Shown here in pieces: positions 34,249-43,109 of a stretch of 64,000 nucleotides of DNA; position 1 is the stretch's first letter, and each line of letters begins with the position of its first letter. Position numbers and translations under genes: made by a program. The stretch is from Azospirillum brasilense (lineage in GTDB: Bacteria; Pseudomonadota; Alphaproteobacteria; Azospirillales; Azospirillaceae). The notes beneath the pieces were generated by a model. It saw only the letters and a program-made list of their open reading frames with translations. It searched no databases and had not been told where the DNA came from. The stretch spans positions 310,001 to 374,000 of the forward strand of contig NZ_CP032347.1 in assembly GCF_005222205.1 (NCBI RefSeq), read 5' to 3'.

Positions 34249-35322
34249 CTATTGCTTGGTGAAGCCCGCCTTGTCCATCAGGGTTTTGTGCTGGGTTTCC
34301 GCCGCGGTCAGCCAGGTCTTGAAGTCGTCGCCGGTCTTGAAGCTGACGTTGAAGGCCCCCTTCGCCATGAAGTCCTTCCATTCCTCCGTCTCGCGGACCT
34401 TCTTGAAGAGGTCCACGTAATAGGCGATCTGGTCCGGCGTGACGCCCGGCCCCATGAAGATGCCGCGCAGCATGGTGTATTCCACGTCCAGCCCGGATTC
34501 CTTGCAGGTCGGGATGCTGTTCCACGACTTGCCGTCGGCCACCGGCTCCTTCAGCGGGATGCGCTCCTTGTCGAAGACGCAGAGAGGCCGCAACGCGCCG
34601 GCCCGCCATTGCGACACCGCCTCGATCGGGTTGTTGACGCTGGCGTTGATGTGGTTGCCGACGAGCTGAGCCGCGACATCGCCGCCGCCCTTGTAGGGGA
34701 CGTAGGTGAAGGTGACGCCCGCCGACTGCTCGATGGCGGCGGTGATGATCTGGTCCTCCTGCTTGGACCCGGTGCCGCCCATCTTGAAGCGGTTGGCGCC
34801 GCCCTCCTTGGCGGCCTCGACGAACTCCTTGGGCGATTTCTGCGGGGCCTCGCTGTTCACCCACAGGACGAAGTTGTCCAGGGCCAGCATCGCCACCGGG
34901 GTCATGTCCTTCCAGGAGAAGGGAACGCCGGTCGCCAGGGGCGTGGTGAACAGGTTGGACAGGGTGATGATGATCTTGTGCGGGTTGCGGTTCGACGATT
35001 TGACGTCGAGGAAGCCTTCCGCACCGGCGCCGCCCGACTTGTTGATGACGACGATGGGCTGGCCCATCAGGTTGTTCTTCTGAATGATGCCCTGGATCAT
35101 CCGCGCCATCTGGTCGGCGCCGCCGCCGGTTCCCGCCGGGACGACGAATTCGACCGACTTGGTCGGCTCCCAGGCGGCCTGGGCCGCGTTGGGGATCAGC
35201 AGAAGGCCGAGCGCGCCGGCCAGGGCCGTTCCGCCGGCGAGCGTTCTTCTTGGCGTGTTTTTAAAAGCGAAGGAGTCAAAAGGGGTCTTCCGCGCGCAGC
35301 GCGGGCGCTGTACGTCCTTCAT
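34249..35322 (-). CDS. tctC: Tripartite tricarboxylate transporter substrate-binding protein TctC
   Basis: A 357-residue periplasmic Bug-family receptor. A twin-arginine-like or Sec signal ('RRTLAGGTALAGALGLLLIP', cleavage after 'NAAQA') is followed by 'VEFVVPAGTGGGADQMARMIQ', the first ligand loop, then 'VINKSGGAGAEGFLDV' and 'FTYVPYKGGGDVAAQLVGNHI', all hallmarks of the family. AAGGAA precedes the ATG. It captures a carboxylate for TctAB; the ligand cannot be read from sequence. First gene of tctCBA. Confidence 0.9.
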   Translation of the reverse strand: MKDVQRPRCARKTPFDSFAFKNTPRRTLAGGTALAGALGLLLIPNAAQAAWEPTKSVEFVVPAGTGGGADQMARMIQGIIQKNNLMGQPIVVINKSGGAGAEGFLDVKSSNRNPHKIIITLSNLFTTPLATGVPFSWKDMTPVAMLALDNFVLWVNSEAPQKSPKEFVEAAKEGGANRFKMGGTGSKQEDQIITAAIEQSAGVTFTYVPYKGGGDVAAQLVGNHINASVNNPIEAVSQWRAGALRPLCVFDKERIPLKEPVADGKSWNSIPTCKESGLDVEYTMLRGIFMGPGVTPDQIAYYVDLFKKVRETEEWKDFMAKGAFNVSFKTGDDFKTWLTAAETQHKTLMDKAGFTKQ

Positions 35323-35823
35323 GCCTCATTCCTTCCCTTTTGGGTGGCCGGGCTTCCGTCGGCACGGCTCATCATTTTTGGATTGTCTGGCGAGACGGAT
35401 TGTTTGTTCAGCAAACTGTCCGTGTGGCGTATGGTATGTGGCATCCCAGCTTTCTTCAACAGGAATGTCACAAGATGACCGGGCCCATTCATTGGGTGCG
35501 GCGCAGAAATCCATCGAAATATGGCGGCTAAATTCTTGTAGTTCGGAACAATTTCAAGAATTTGCCGAAAGTGTTAGCTCATTCGTTCTAGCGCTTAAAT
35601 TCGGGGAACTACCCCTTTCGTTGGGGGAATTCCTGTGACGGATTTGGCGCACTTCAAAAACTAATTATCCTAAAATCGAACCATTTAAGGCCACACGGTG
35701 CTGGCTAGGCTCCGGTCCTGTCGAAAACGATTGAGCGCACAGCAAGCGGGACGGCGCGATCCGCGCACATTCCCGCCCACCGCCACATACGTGGCGCTGT
35801 AAAAAAGGAAAGAGTGAAAGACC
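35323..35823. other. Divergent intergenic region of low GC
   Basis: About 500 bases between the divergent tctC and beta-helix genes, notably richer in A and T than the flanks (especially 35500-35690). No gene with a ribosome site and a credible product was found. An AAGGAAAG site lies at the right end in front of the beta-helix gene. Promoters of both genes must be here; no operator was recognised. Confidence 0.55.
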
Positions 35824-37536
35824 ATGGAACATATGGCCATTGAGCTTGATCATCAGAACCACGCCGACACGACCGGTTTTGTCGGTGATTCTGCTGCCGA
35901 TCCGTTCCAGGCTGTTGTCGACAGCGTCACCCCGGTGACTGCCGACAACGCCGCGACGCCGGACTCAATTCTCCATCTCCAGGCACTCCAGACCACCGCG
36001 CAGCCTCTGGCGCTGGCCGATGCAACGGCCGCTGCCGCCTCCACCGCCAAGATCGTCGTGAACGCCTCCGGCACCGCCGCGGGCGGGGTCTCGCCCCATT
36101 TCAAGCTGCTGGTGGACGGCGCCGTCGTCGGCGAAGGCACCGCGGGCGGCGACGCCAAGGACTTTTCCTTCGACGCCAACGTGACCGCCGATCAGGCGCA
36201 CAAGATCCAGATCCAGTACGACAACGACGGCGCCGTCGATGGGCAGGACCGCAACCTGACGGTCAACGCCATCTCCATCAACGGCCACAAGGTCGCCCCG
36301 ACCGATCCGTCCGTCACCTATGACAAGGGCGCGCTCGACGGCAAGGACGTCGTTCCGGGTCAGGCCAACATGTGGTGGAACGGCACCCTGGCCGTCGCCG
36401 CTCCCAAGGAGTTCTTCGCGACGACCGCCGCCGCGGCCCCGGCCGCCCCCACGGCGCCGACCTCCGGCACGTCGGATTATCCGTCCACCCCGGCCTCGCA
36501 GATCTACTACGTCGACGCGACCAACGGCAGCGACAGCAACTCCGGCCATGACGCGAACCAGGCCTGGAAGTCGCTGGACAAGGTGAACTCGACCAACTTC
36601 GCCCCCGGCTCGCTGGTCCTGTTCGAGCGTGGCGAGACCTGGCACGACAGCCTGCTGGCCTCCACCTCCGGCACCTCCGACAAGCCGATCATCTACGGTG
36701 CCTACGGCACCGGCGCCAACCCGGTGATCGAGGCGGCCAGCGGCTCCAGCTACGCGGTCAGCCTGAACAACAAGGACAACATCACCTTCGACAGCCTGAC
36801 CATGAAGGGCTCGGGCGACGCCGGTCTGCTGCTCAACGGCGGCGCCGACAACGTGAAGGTCACCAACTCGCAGATCGTCGACAACCACGGCTCAGGCGTC
36901 GTGATCAGCGGCACCTCCCACGGGCTGCGCATCGATCATTCCACGATCGACGGCAACGGCGCTTACGGCATCGTCCATTACTCCGCCGACAACGCAGACC
37001 AGTACTTCACCAACAACACCATCAGCGACAACGGCTGGCGGACCGACGGTGTGTATTCGGGTTGGAACGGCCGCATCCTGAGCGGCGAGATCGCCGGCAA
37101 CACGATCTTCAACAACGGCGCCGGCGGCGGCGACGGCCGGTCGCACGGGCTGTACCACGACCACAGCCAAGCCAACAGCACGCTGAAGATCCACGACAAC
37201 ACGATCTACGACAACCCGCGCGGCGCCGGCATCCTCGCCAAGTCGAGCACCGAGATCTACGACAACACCATCTACGGCAACGCCAACGTCGGCATCTCGG
37301 TCGGCCAGAACCAGGGCACCAGCGTCACCTACAAGATCTACGGCAACGAGATCTTCAACAACAACGGCGGCATCATGGAGCACCTGAAGGGCGCCGGGTC
37401 GATCACGCTCGACGTGCACGACAACATCTTCAACAACAACAACGGCCGCTCCGCGGTGTCGATTGCCGACAGCATCAGCCAGAACGTCGTCAACAACACC
37501 ATCTCCTCGGCCAACAAGGCCAGCCCGACCGCGTAA
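35824..37536 (+). CDS. Right-handed beta-helix protein with carbohydrate-binding-like module
   Basis: A 570-residue protein that is probably exported. After an acidic N-terminus lies a CBM60/36-like calcium-dependent sugar-binding module (about residues 75-195: 'KIVVNASGTAAGG', 'HFKLLVDGAVVGEGT', 'IQIQYDNDGAVDGQDRNL'). An Ala/Pro/Thr linker follows. Then a right-handed beta-helix starts at 'IYYVDATNGSDSNSGHDANQ' with coil repeats such as 'IDNTIYDNPRGAGIL'-type turns ('NTIYDNPRGAGI', 'NTIYGNANVGISVG', 'NEIFNNNGG'). It resembles polysaccharide lyases or epimerases. There is no Sec signal peptide, so type I or other non-classical export is likely. It borders the glycan locus. Confidence 0.75.
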   Translation: MEHMAIELDHQNHADTTGFVGDSAADPFQAVVDSVTPVTADNAATPDSILHLQALQTTAQPLALADATAAAASTAKIVVNASGTAAGGVSPHFKLLVDGAVVGEGTAGGDAKDFSFDANVTADQAHKIQIQYDNDGAVDGQDRNLTVNAISINGHKVAPTDPSVTYDKGALDGKDVVPGQANMWWNGTLAVAAPKEFFATTAAAAPAAPTAPTSGTSDYPSTPASQIYYVDATNGSDSNSGHDANQAWKSLDKVNSTNFAPGSLVLFERGETWHDSLLASTSGTSDKPIIYGAYGTGANPVIEAASGSSYAVSLNNKDNITFDSLTMKGSGDAGLLLNGGADNVKVTNSQIVDNHGSGVVISGTSHGLRIDHSTIDGNGAYGIVHYSADNADQYFTNNTISDNGWRTDGVYSGWNGRILSGEIAGNTIFNNGAGGGDGRSHGLYHDHSQANSTLKIHDNTIYDNPRGAGILAKSSTEIYDNTIYGNANVGISVGQNQGTSVTYKIYGNEIFNNNGGIMEHLKGAGSITLDVHDNIFNNNNGRSAVSIADSISQNVVNNTISSANKASPTA

Positions 37537-37573
37537 GGACGGGTTCTCTCTCCATCGTTTCGGCGACGACCGC

Positions 37574-37596
37574 GCCCGGCCAGCTTCTGGCCGGGC
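37574..37596. terminator. Stem-loop between convergent genes
   Basis: A perfect 10-base stem (GCCCGGCCAG with CTGGCCGGGC) and a three-base loop, 38 bases after the beta-helix stop codon and 27 bases from the stop codon of the convergent gene. It suits a two-way terminator. Confidence 0.65.
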
Positions 37597-37622
37597 GTCG
37601 GTGCGTCCGGACACCACCGGTC

Positions 37623-38090
37623 TCACCAGTGCAGGAAGACGCCGACATCGCCCGGCATGCCGCCGGGATAGCTCAGAATCTGGGCGCGCAGCTTGTAGCC
37701 GGCTGGGCGCAGATAGGCGTCGTAGTTGTCGTAGACCTCCCGGGCGAAGCCGGTGAGGCTGTCCGGCCAGTCTGGCTCGAAATTGTTGATCGCCCGGCCG
37801 CCGTCGCTGCAGTAGCTGCTGGGAAAGCGCACGATCTCGATTTCGGTTTCCCCGCGTTCCGCCGCCGCGCGCACGGCGCGGGTGAAGCGCTCCTTGGCGT
37901 CGGGGCGGATGTGCTGGTGCATGAAGGCGTCGTGGATCGCGTTCTGCTCCTCCTGTCTTTTCTTCTCAAGCTCCTGCGCCTCCTTCAGGCGCGCCTTCTC
38001 CTGCGCCTCGGTGATCGCGTGGAGATCCTTGGGCGTGATGAGGCCGCCGAGCGGGGGATTCGGAGGGGTGGACGGACCGTCTGCGGGCAT
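37623..38090 (-). CDS. Conserved hypothetical protein
   Basis: A 155-residue soluble protein. A charged helical segment, probably coiled coil, spans residues about 20-50 ('DLHAITEAQEKARLKEAQEL'). A globular C-terminal part has 'VRFPSSYCSDGGRAINNFEPDWPDSL' and ends in 'ILSYPGGMPGDVGVFLHW'. No family name comes to mind. It lies at the downstream end of the leftward glycan genes but is cut off from them by a strong stem-loop. Confidence 0.65.
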   Translation of the reverse strand: MPADGPSTPPNPPLGGLITPKDLHAITEAQEKARLKEAQELEKKRQEEQNAIHDAFMHQHIRPDAKERFTRAVRAAAERGETEIEIVRFPSSYCSDGGRAINNFEPDWPDSLTGFAREVYDNYDAYLRPAGYKLRAQILSYPGGMPGDVGVFLHW

Positions 38091-38254
38091 GTCGCATGTC
38101 TCCCGGTTAAGGCCATCGGCCTTGTCGGTTCGGAATGCGGTTCGTTTCAGGGATGCCCAGAACGCCGCATCGCGGCCCGCAAGTTCCCGGCGGGACGCGC
38201 GTCACGCAGGGTGGCACGCGGAGCGACGGCGCGTCCACCACAGGCGCACGGCAA

Positions 38255-38280
38255 AGCCGCCGCCGGGGTCGGCGGCGGCT
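38255..38280 (-). terminator. Stem-loop terminator after the tail-anchored protein gene
   Basis: A perfect 10-base stem (AGCCGCCGCC with GGCGGCGGCT) with a six-base loop. On the minus strand it lies about 55 bases downstream of the gene ending at 38337 and is followed by TTT. It probably ends the leftward transcript of the glycan cluster. Confidence 0.6.
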
Positions 38281-38336
38281 GACGCGCCTGGGAACGATGA
38301 AACGGAGTCTTGAAGCCGGAGCCGGGAGGGCGGCCG

Positions 38337-39116
38337 TTATCCGAAGATCGCCAGCCCGATCACCGTCGCGGCGAAGGCGCCCACGGCCGAGGCCAGGGCC
38401 GCGATGATGGTGGGGGCGTGCGACTTGGCCGACTTCACCTTCAGCGCGTCGTCGAATCCGCGCAGCGTCGTGTCCATGCGGACGAGGAAGACCTCCAGCC
38501 CGGCCACCCGCTCCTGAAGGCCGTGGAGCGCGTCCGACAGGGCGGCCTGCTGGGCGGCGGCGGCACCGGTTCCGGCCTGGCCGGCGGCGATGCGGTCCTG
38601 CGTCTCGCGCAGGAGGCGGGCGATGCCCTGCTGGCCGGCGGCGATCTGCTGGTGGTCGCGGCGGGCGGCGTCCAGCCCGGCGGCGATGCGCACCAGATGC
38701 GGGGCGAGCGTGCGCTCCAGCAGCTTTTCCTCGGCGCTCGGCTGGGCGAAGGTGGCGATGGTGCCGGTGCTGGGCGCGGCGACCACGGCGACCACGCGCG
38801 TGGGGTCGAGCCCGGCCGGGATCTCAAGATCGGCCTCGAAGGCGTGGTGCCCGTCGCCGAAGTTGCCGCCCACCAGATCCTCGCGCGGGCGATCGGCCAG
38901 TGCACGCCCCAGAACCACGCTGCGACCGTCCGGCATCTCGGCGCGGAATTCCACCGTCAGGCGGTCGGTGGGGTAGGAGCGGTCCCAGGCCCAGCCGTAG
39001 ATCCGTCCGGCCTGGACGGCGTCCACCCGGCCTTCGATGACGGACGCCGCAGGCTCCGCCGCGACGGGGGTGGAGGACAGGGTGTCGGGCGTGGCGACGT
39101 CGGGCATGGCGGGCAC
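38337..39116 (-). CDS. Tail-anchored protein with 'YGWAWD' beta-module and coiled coil
   Basis: A 259-residue protein in three parts. Residues about 25-105 hold a beta-rich module marked by 'GRIYGWAWDRSYPTDRL' and ending 'FGDGHHAFEADL', which resembles modules in the large glycosyltransferases of this locus. Residues about 130-225 are helical and coiled-coil-prone. The C-terminus is one membrane helix ('TIIAALASAVGAFAATVIGL') with almost nothing after it. This layout suggests a cytoplasmic scaffold fixed in the inner membrane. It sits beside the pyruvyl transferase gene, 92 bases downstream of it. Confidence 0.7.
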   Translation of the reverse strand: MPAMPDVATPDTLSSTPVAAEPAASVIEGRVDAVQAGRIYGWAWDRSYPTDRLTVEFRAEMPDGRSVVLGRALADRPREDLVGGNFGDGHHAFEADLEIPAGLDPTRVVAVVAAPSTGTIATFAQPSAEEKLLERTLAPHLVRIAAGLDAARRDHQQIAAGQQGIARLLRETQDRIAAGQAGTGAAAAQQAALSDALHGLQERVAGLEVFLVRMDTTLRGFDDALKVKSAKSHAPTIIAALASAVGAFAATVIGLAIFG

Positions 39117-39208
39117 TCGCGAGTAAGCGGGAGAGGGAACGGGAACGGGGCGCCGGCCCCGGAGAAAACACTCTCCGGAACCGGCGCCCCTCTTTGCGGC
39201 AGCCGCCG

Positions 39209-40396
39209 TCAGGCCGCCTTGCGCTGCGGGGTCTTGCGCGCGGTCGGGCTGGGCATCCGGTGCGGGATGTAGTTCTCGTCCAGGAACTCCCGCATGTCGC
39301 GGTAGCGCTGGTAGAAGGTGCGGTTGAACTTCTCGAACAGGCTCTGGTCCCAGTATTCCTCCAGGACGAAGGGCTTGTCCGAATAGACGTCGTAGCAGGG
39401 GATCGCGAAGGTCTCCGCGAACTCCGCCGTGCGGCTGTCGTAGCTGAAATAGACCGACGGCGTGCCGTTCGACAGCGCCATCAGGTTGCCGTGCAGGCGG
39501 TAGCCCAGCACGAGGTCCTTCGAGCGCACGATGCTCTCATAGTCGGCGACGACGTCCGAGTACCACAGGCGCGAGCGGTACAGCTCGTCCAGCTCCTCGT
39601 CGAAGTACCAGCTCTTCAGCCAGTTGTTGTTGTGCAGCTCGTCCCAGGCCTCGGCCTTCTGCTCGTCGGTGCCCCAGAGCAGCTTCTTCTCCTCGACCTC
39701 GCCCTGCATCATCAGGACGGTGTCGAAGCGGCGGCTCATGTCCTTGACGAAGTCGCGGTGGCGGGTGAGGTAGGTCTTCACGTCCGGCGAATAGTGGCTG
39801 GACACCTCGCGGCGCATGGTGATGCCGACGTTGCGCACGCTGTCCAGCGACGGCAGGTCGATGCGCAGCTCCGGATCGCGGTTGCGGAAGGCGGTCGGGC
39901 AGCCGACGATGCGCACGTTCTTGATGCCGAGGTCCCACAGCACTTCGGCGGTGTAGGTGCCGCGCACGCCCAGCGTCGTGGACTTGTCGGCGAACATCTG
40001 CCAGATGCGCTTGCTCTCATCCGACAGCGTCAGCTTGCCGGTGGCCGGGGCCTGGGCGCCGACGCCGAAGGCGATGACCGGGATGCGCAGCTTGGACAGC
40101 ACCTGCTCGGTGCCCTCCGGCCAGGTCATGTGGTCGTGGATGTAGTTCGACCCGCGCAGGAACACGTAATCGTATTCGGCGTTGGCCCGATCCACCACCT
40201 CCTGCTTGAACTCGCGGATCTCGACGACGTCGAGACGGTCGAAGGTCAGCAGCTTCAGCGAGGAATCGTAGACGAAGGCGTCGCCGATGTTGTGGTAATG
40301 ATTGATGCTACGCTGAATGTTCTGGTAGCTGTACCACCGCACGCAGTCATGGTCATAGACTTCGCCGGAGGGAATCATGACTAGGATGTTAGCCAA
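39209..40396 (-). CDS. Polysaccharide pyruvyl transferase family protein
   Basis: A 395-residue enzyme of the CsaB/ExoV-like family that adds pyruvate ketals to surface sugars. Typical features are 'NIGDAFVYDSSLKLL' near the N-terminus, 'VFLRGSNYIHD', 'GVRGTYTAEVLWDLGIKNVRIVGCPT' in the middle and 'LVLGYRLHGNLMALSNGTPSVY' in the C-terminal lobe. A TTAAGGAG-like (AGGAGAATTAA) site precedes the ATG. It acts in the cytoplasm, probably on a lipid-linked glycan made by the neighbouring glycosyltransferases. Confidence 0.85.
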   Translation of the reverse strand: MANILVMIPSGEVYDHDCVRWYSYQNIQRSINHYHNIGDAFVYDSSLKLLTFDRLDVVEIREFKQEVVDRANAEYDYVFLRGSNYIHDHMTWPEGTEQVLSKLRIPVIAFGVGAQAPATGKLTLSDESKRIWQMFADKSTTLGVRGTYTAEVLWDLGIKNVRIVGCPTAFRNRDPELRIDLPSLDSVRNVGITMRREVSSHYSPDVKTYLTRHRDFVKDMSRRFDTVLMMQGEVEEKKLLWGTDEQKAEAWDELHNNNWLKSWYFDEELDELYRSRLWYSDVVADYESIVRSKDLVLGYRLHGNLMALSNGTPSVYFSYDSRTAEFAETFAIPCYDVYSDKPFVLEEYWDQSLFEKFNRTFYQRYRDMREFLDENYIPHRMPSPTARKTPQRKAA

Positions 40397-40459
40397 TTTA
40401 ATTCTCCTGGGGTCGGGGTGGTGGAAGGTTGCGGGGTTCGGGTTTTGTCTTGATGAATT

Positions 40460-41605
40460 TTAGCCGCTTTGGGACGGCTCAACCCGGATCATTATTCGGA
40501 CCAGATCACGATCCCTGGTCGGCTTGCAGTTCTTCTGGGCAAGCCGGGTCAGGTAGAGCCAGGCGTTTCCATCCGTGTCCTCGAAATTCCGGCTTCTGGC
40601 GTCCGGATCGAGAATGGCCGGGTAGTAGAAGGTCTCGTCCACGGCGCATGTCTTGTCGGTGAGCAGCGGCGCCGCCCAGGCGAGGCGGGGGGCGGACCAG
40701 CCGATCAGGTCGGCGGAGGTCGACACCCACACGCCGGACACCGGCTCCGCGCCTTTGCGTTCCGCCCGCCGCCCGGCCATCACCGCGACGTAGAGGCCGC
40801 TCGGCGTGTGGCGGACAAGGCTGGTGACGGTGAAGGGCAGGCGGTCGGGCGGCAGCGGCGCGCAGACCGACGCCTCGGGATCGGCCTCGCCCTGGGTGTA
40901 GGGATCGCGGAAGCGGACGGTGAAGTCCCGCCCGTCCCACGCCCGCCAGGAGGCCGGATCGGCGAGGTCGCGGGTGCGCATCAGGCAGACGCCACGCTTC
41001 TGCGCACCGATGCCCTCGGCGAAGGCCATGGCGTAGTACCAGCCGTCGCGCTCGACGATGTTGCTCGGCGCGAACAGCCCGGCCCGCTTCCCGAGATCGC
41101 CGCGGAAGCGGTAGGGCACCCCGGCGACGTAGCGCGCCGGCCCGAAGCTCTGCCCGCCGTCGTGCGAGACGGTGAGGGTCAGCGCGTTCCACCAGCAGGC
41201 CATGTAGTCGCCGGTGGGGCAGAGGTCGCGGCGCTTGTGGCCGTGATACTCGTTGTGGACCAGCCCGTAGACGGTCGTGCCGTCCAGCGTGTAGGGCGAG
41301 GTCAGCCAGCCCATGTCGTCGAACCGCGCCGGATCGTCGCGCTTGGCCGACTGGAAGACGATGCGGCAGGCGTGGCGCAGGTCGTTCAGCGACGGGCCGC
41401 TGAGGATGCGGGCGCGGGTGTGCGCGGCGAGCAGCCGGACGCTGCCGTCCGCCGCATTCCAGGCGCGCGCCGGAGCATCCGGCACGTCCCAATCCTCGCA
41501 GGCCTGGGTGCGGTGGTCGTAAACGGTCTCCAGCGCCGCGCCAGCCGGGACGCTGACGCGGAGGTCGGCGGCGTGGGCCGGGGTGGCGAGGAGCGTACAG
41601 GCCAT
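40460..41605 (-). CDS. Exported beta-propeller-like protein, possible glycosidase
   Basis: A 381-residue protein. The start at 41605 gives 'MACTLLATPAHAADL', a signal peptide ending in AHA but missing the usual basic n-region. The body has repeated beta-blades with 'GLVHNEYHGHKRRDLC', 'TLTVSHDGGQSFGPARYV', 'SNIVERDGWYYAMAFAEG' and 'TFYYPAILDPDARSRNF', reminiscent of sialidase/GH43-type propellers (Asp-box-like 'SHDGGQSF'). Catalytic residues cannot be assigned. The frame is open far upstream, but that region is a repeat element and another gene. The start may have been altered by repeat copy D. Confidence 0.65.
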   Translation of the reverse strand: MACTLLATPAHAADLRVSVPAGAALETVYDHRTQACEDWDVPDAPARAWNAADGSVRLLAAHTRARILSGPSLNDLRHACRIVFQSAKRDDPARFDDMGWLTSPYTLDGTTVYGLVHNEYHGHKRRDLCPTGDYMACWWNALTLTVSHDGGQSFGPARYVAGVPYRFRGDLGKRAGLFAPSNIVERDGWYYAMAFAEGIGAQKRGVCLMRTRDLADPASWRAWDGRDFTVRFRDPYTQGEADPEASVCAPLPPDRLPFTVTSLVRHTPSGLYVAVMAGRRAERKGAEPVSGVWVSTSADLIGWSAPRLAWAAPLLTDKTCAVDETFYYPAILDPDARSRNFEDTDGNAWLYLTRLAQKNCKPTRDRDLVRIMIRVEPSQSG

Positions 41606-41617
41606 GAGGGCGTATTG

Positions 41618-41733
41618 CCCCCACCCTCCCCACTTCGTGGGTCCCCTCCCTCCCCCGCTGCGCAGGGGAGGGCTTCGAGGCACGCGCGGCGGAGTTCCCT
41701 CCCCTGCGGAGCGGGGGAGGGTTAGGGTGGGGG
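41618..41733. repeat. Paired GC-rich palindromic repeats (copy D)
   Basis: Two near-palindromic units of about 25 bases, near 41647-41672 and at 41697-41721, in opposite orientation (arms CCCTCCCC and GGGGAGGG with GCTGCGC or TGCGGAGC centres), flanked by C- and G-rich outer arms. It lies between the GT4 gene and the propeller gene, both leftward, just in front of the propeller start codon. Same family as copies E and F. Confidence 0.75.
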
Positions 41734-41754
41734 CCCGTCTGCCGAACATCCCCA

Positions 41755-43068
41755 TCACGGCTTCTGCGCCACCGCCCGCTCGGGCATTGACACGGCACCA
41801 CCGCCCGCGTTCGCGATCAGCGCGTCGAACACGTCGGCGTGGCGGCGGGCGCACTCCGCGCGGTCGATGGGGCGGCGGATGCGCATGCGCAGGCGGTCCC
41901 ACAGGTCCGGCGTGGTCAGCGCCTCGGTCAGGCGGTCCACCAGATCCTCGACGCTGGCGTTGCGGAAATGCAGGCCGTCCACGCCGTGGGTGACCTTCTC
42001 GCCCATGCCGCCGATGTTGCTGGAGATGATTGGACGGCCGTGCAGGAAGGCTTCCTGGATCACCACCGGCGAGTTTTCCCACCAGATGGAGGGCATCACC
42101 ACCCAATCCACGTCCTTCATCAGGCCGGGCAGTTCGGCGGAGCGGTAGCTGCCGTAGAAGCGCACGCGGTCGCCGGCGCGCTCCACCGCCTCGTTGAATT
42201 TCTTCTGGTAGGCCTCGGGCTGGCGCTCCAGGTTGCCGCCGAAGATCATCAGCGCGCCGTCCTCGCCCCACGCCTTCTCGGAGACGCGGCCGATCGCCTC
42301 GACCAGCACATGGGCGCCCTTGAACTCGGTGAGCTGGCCGAAGAAGGCGAAGCGGTTGCGCTTGCCGCCGCGGGCCAGCGGCCGGGGCGGGGCGATGCCC
42401 TCGACGGTCAGGCCGTTTTCGATCATGCGGAACTTCTCGCGGGGCAGGCCCCAGTCGACGTAGCGGTCGATCAGGAAGTTCGACGGGCTGACGTAGAAGT
42501 CCGCCTGCTCCAGGAAGGTCTTCAGGAACAGCTCGCGCTTGAAGAACTGCGCCTCGCCGATGTGCGGGAAGCAGCCGGCGCAGTCGGCCGGGCTGGCGCG
42601 GTAGCACAGCGTGTTGCGGCTGGTCTTCACCATCTGGCCGTGGTGGTGGCAGATGGACAGATACTCGTGGAAGGTCACCACGATCGGCACGCGGGGCAGC
42701 GCCTGCCGGATCGCCTGGATCGTCTCGATGCCCAGACCCAGGAAGTGGTGGAAGTTCACCACGTCCGGCTGGAGGTCGCGGACGTAGCGGACGAAGTCCT
42801 TCTCCAGCCCCGGCAGGTTGCGGTTCGACAGCCGGAAATGGTCGTAGTCGTTGGCGTAGTAGAGGACCTCCCGCTCCTTCTGGCGCAGCGCCATCAGGGC
42901 GGAGCTGCCGTGCGGCGTGACCGGCGGGGAGGTGCGGGCCAGGTAATGGCTCTCCCAGCCCGGCAGGTCGTGCAGCCCCTGGTGCAGGTTGTAGGAGGCC
43001 ACCTCCGCGCCGCCCAGCGAGAAGGCGGGATGGCCGTGGCTGATGATCAGGACGCGCTTGTTGCTCAT
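41755..43068 (-). CDS. GT4 family glycosyltransferase
   Basis: A 437-residue GT-B glycosyltransferase. The N-terminal lobe starts 'VLIISHGHPAFSLGGAEVASYNL', and the acceptor lobe includes 'DVVNFHHFLGLGIETIQAI' and 'HEYLSICHHHGQMVKT'. Residues 'CYRASPADCAGCFP' add a cysteine-rich segment. The C-terminal donor lobe has 'NRFAFFGQLTEFKGAHVLVEAI' and the EX7E motif in 'PSIWWENSPVVIQEAFLHGRP'. It is a close paralogue of the GT4 at 45269-46570. Start at 43068 ('MSNKRVLIIS'). It should add one sugar to a cytoplasmic glycan intermediate. Confidence 0.88.
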   Translation of the reverse strand: MSNKRVLIISHGHPAFSLGGAEVASYNLHQGLHDLPGWESHYLARTSPPVTPHGSSALMALRQKEREVLYYANDYDHFRLSNRNLPGLEKDFVRYVRDLQPDVVNFHHFLGLGIETIQAIRQALPRVPIVVTFHEYLSICHHHGQMVKTSRNTLCYRASPADCAGCFPHIGEAQFFKRELFLKTFLEQADFYVSPSNFLIDRYVDWGLPREKFRMIENGLTVEGIAPPRPLARGGKRNRFAFFGQLTEFKGAHVLVEAIGRVSEKAWGEDGALMIFGGNLERQPEAYQKKFNEAVERAGDRVRFYGSYRSAELPGLMKDVDWVVMPSIWWENSPVVIQEAFLHGRPIISSNIGGMGEKVTHGVDGLHFRNASVEDLVDRLTEALTTPDLWDRLRMRIRRPIDRAECARRHADVFDALIANAGGGAVSMPERAVAQKP

Positions 43069-43109
43069 GGTCGGGCCGATCTCGAATAGGGCTTGCGGGA
43101 CGTGCGGTC

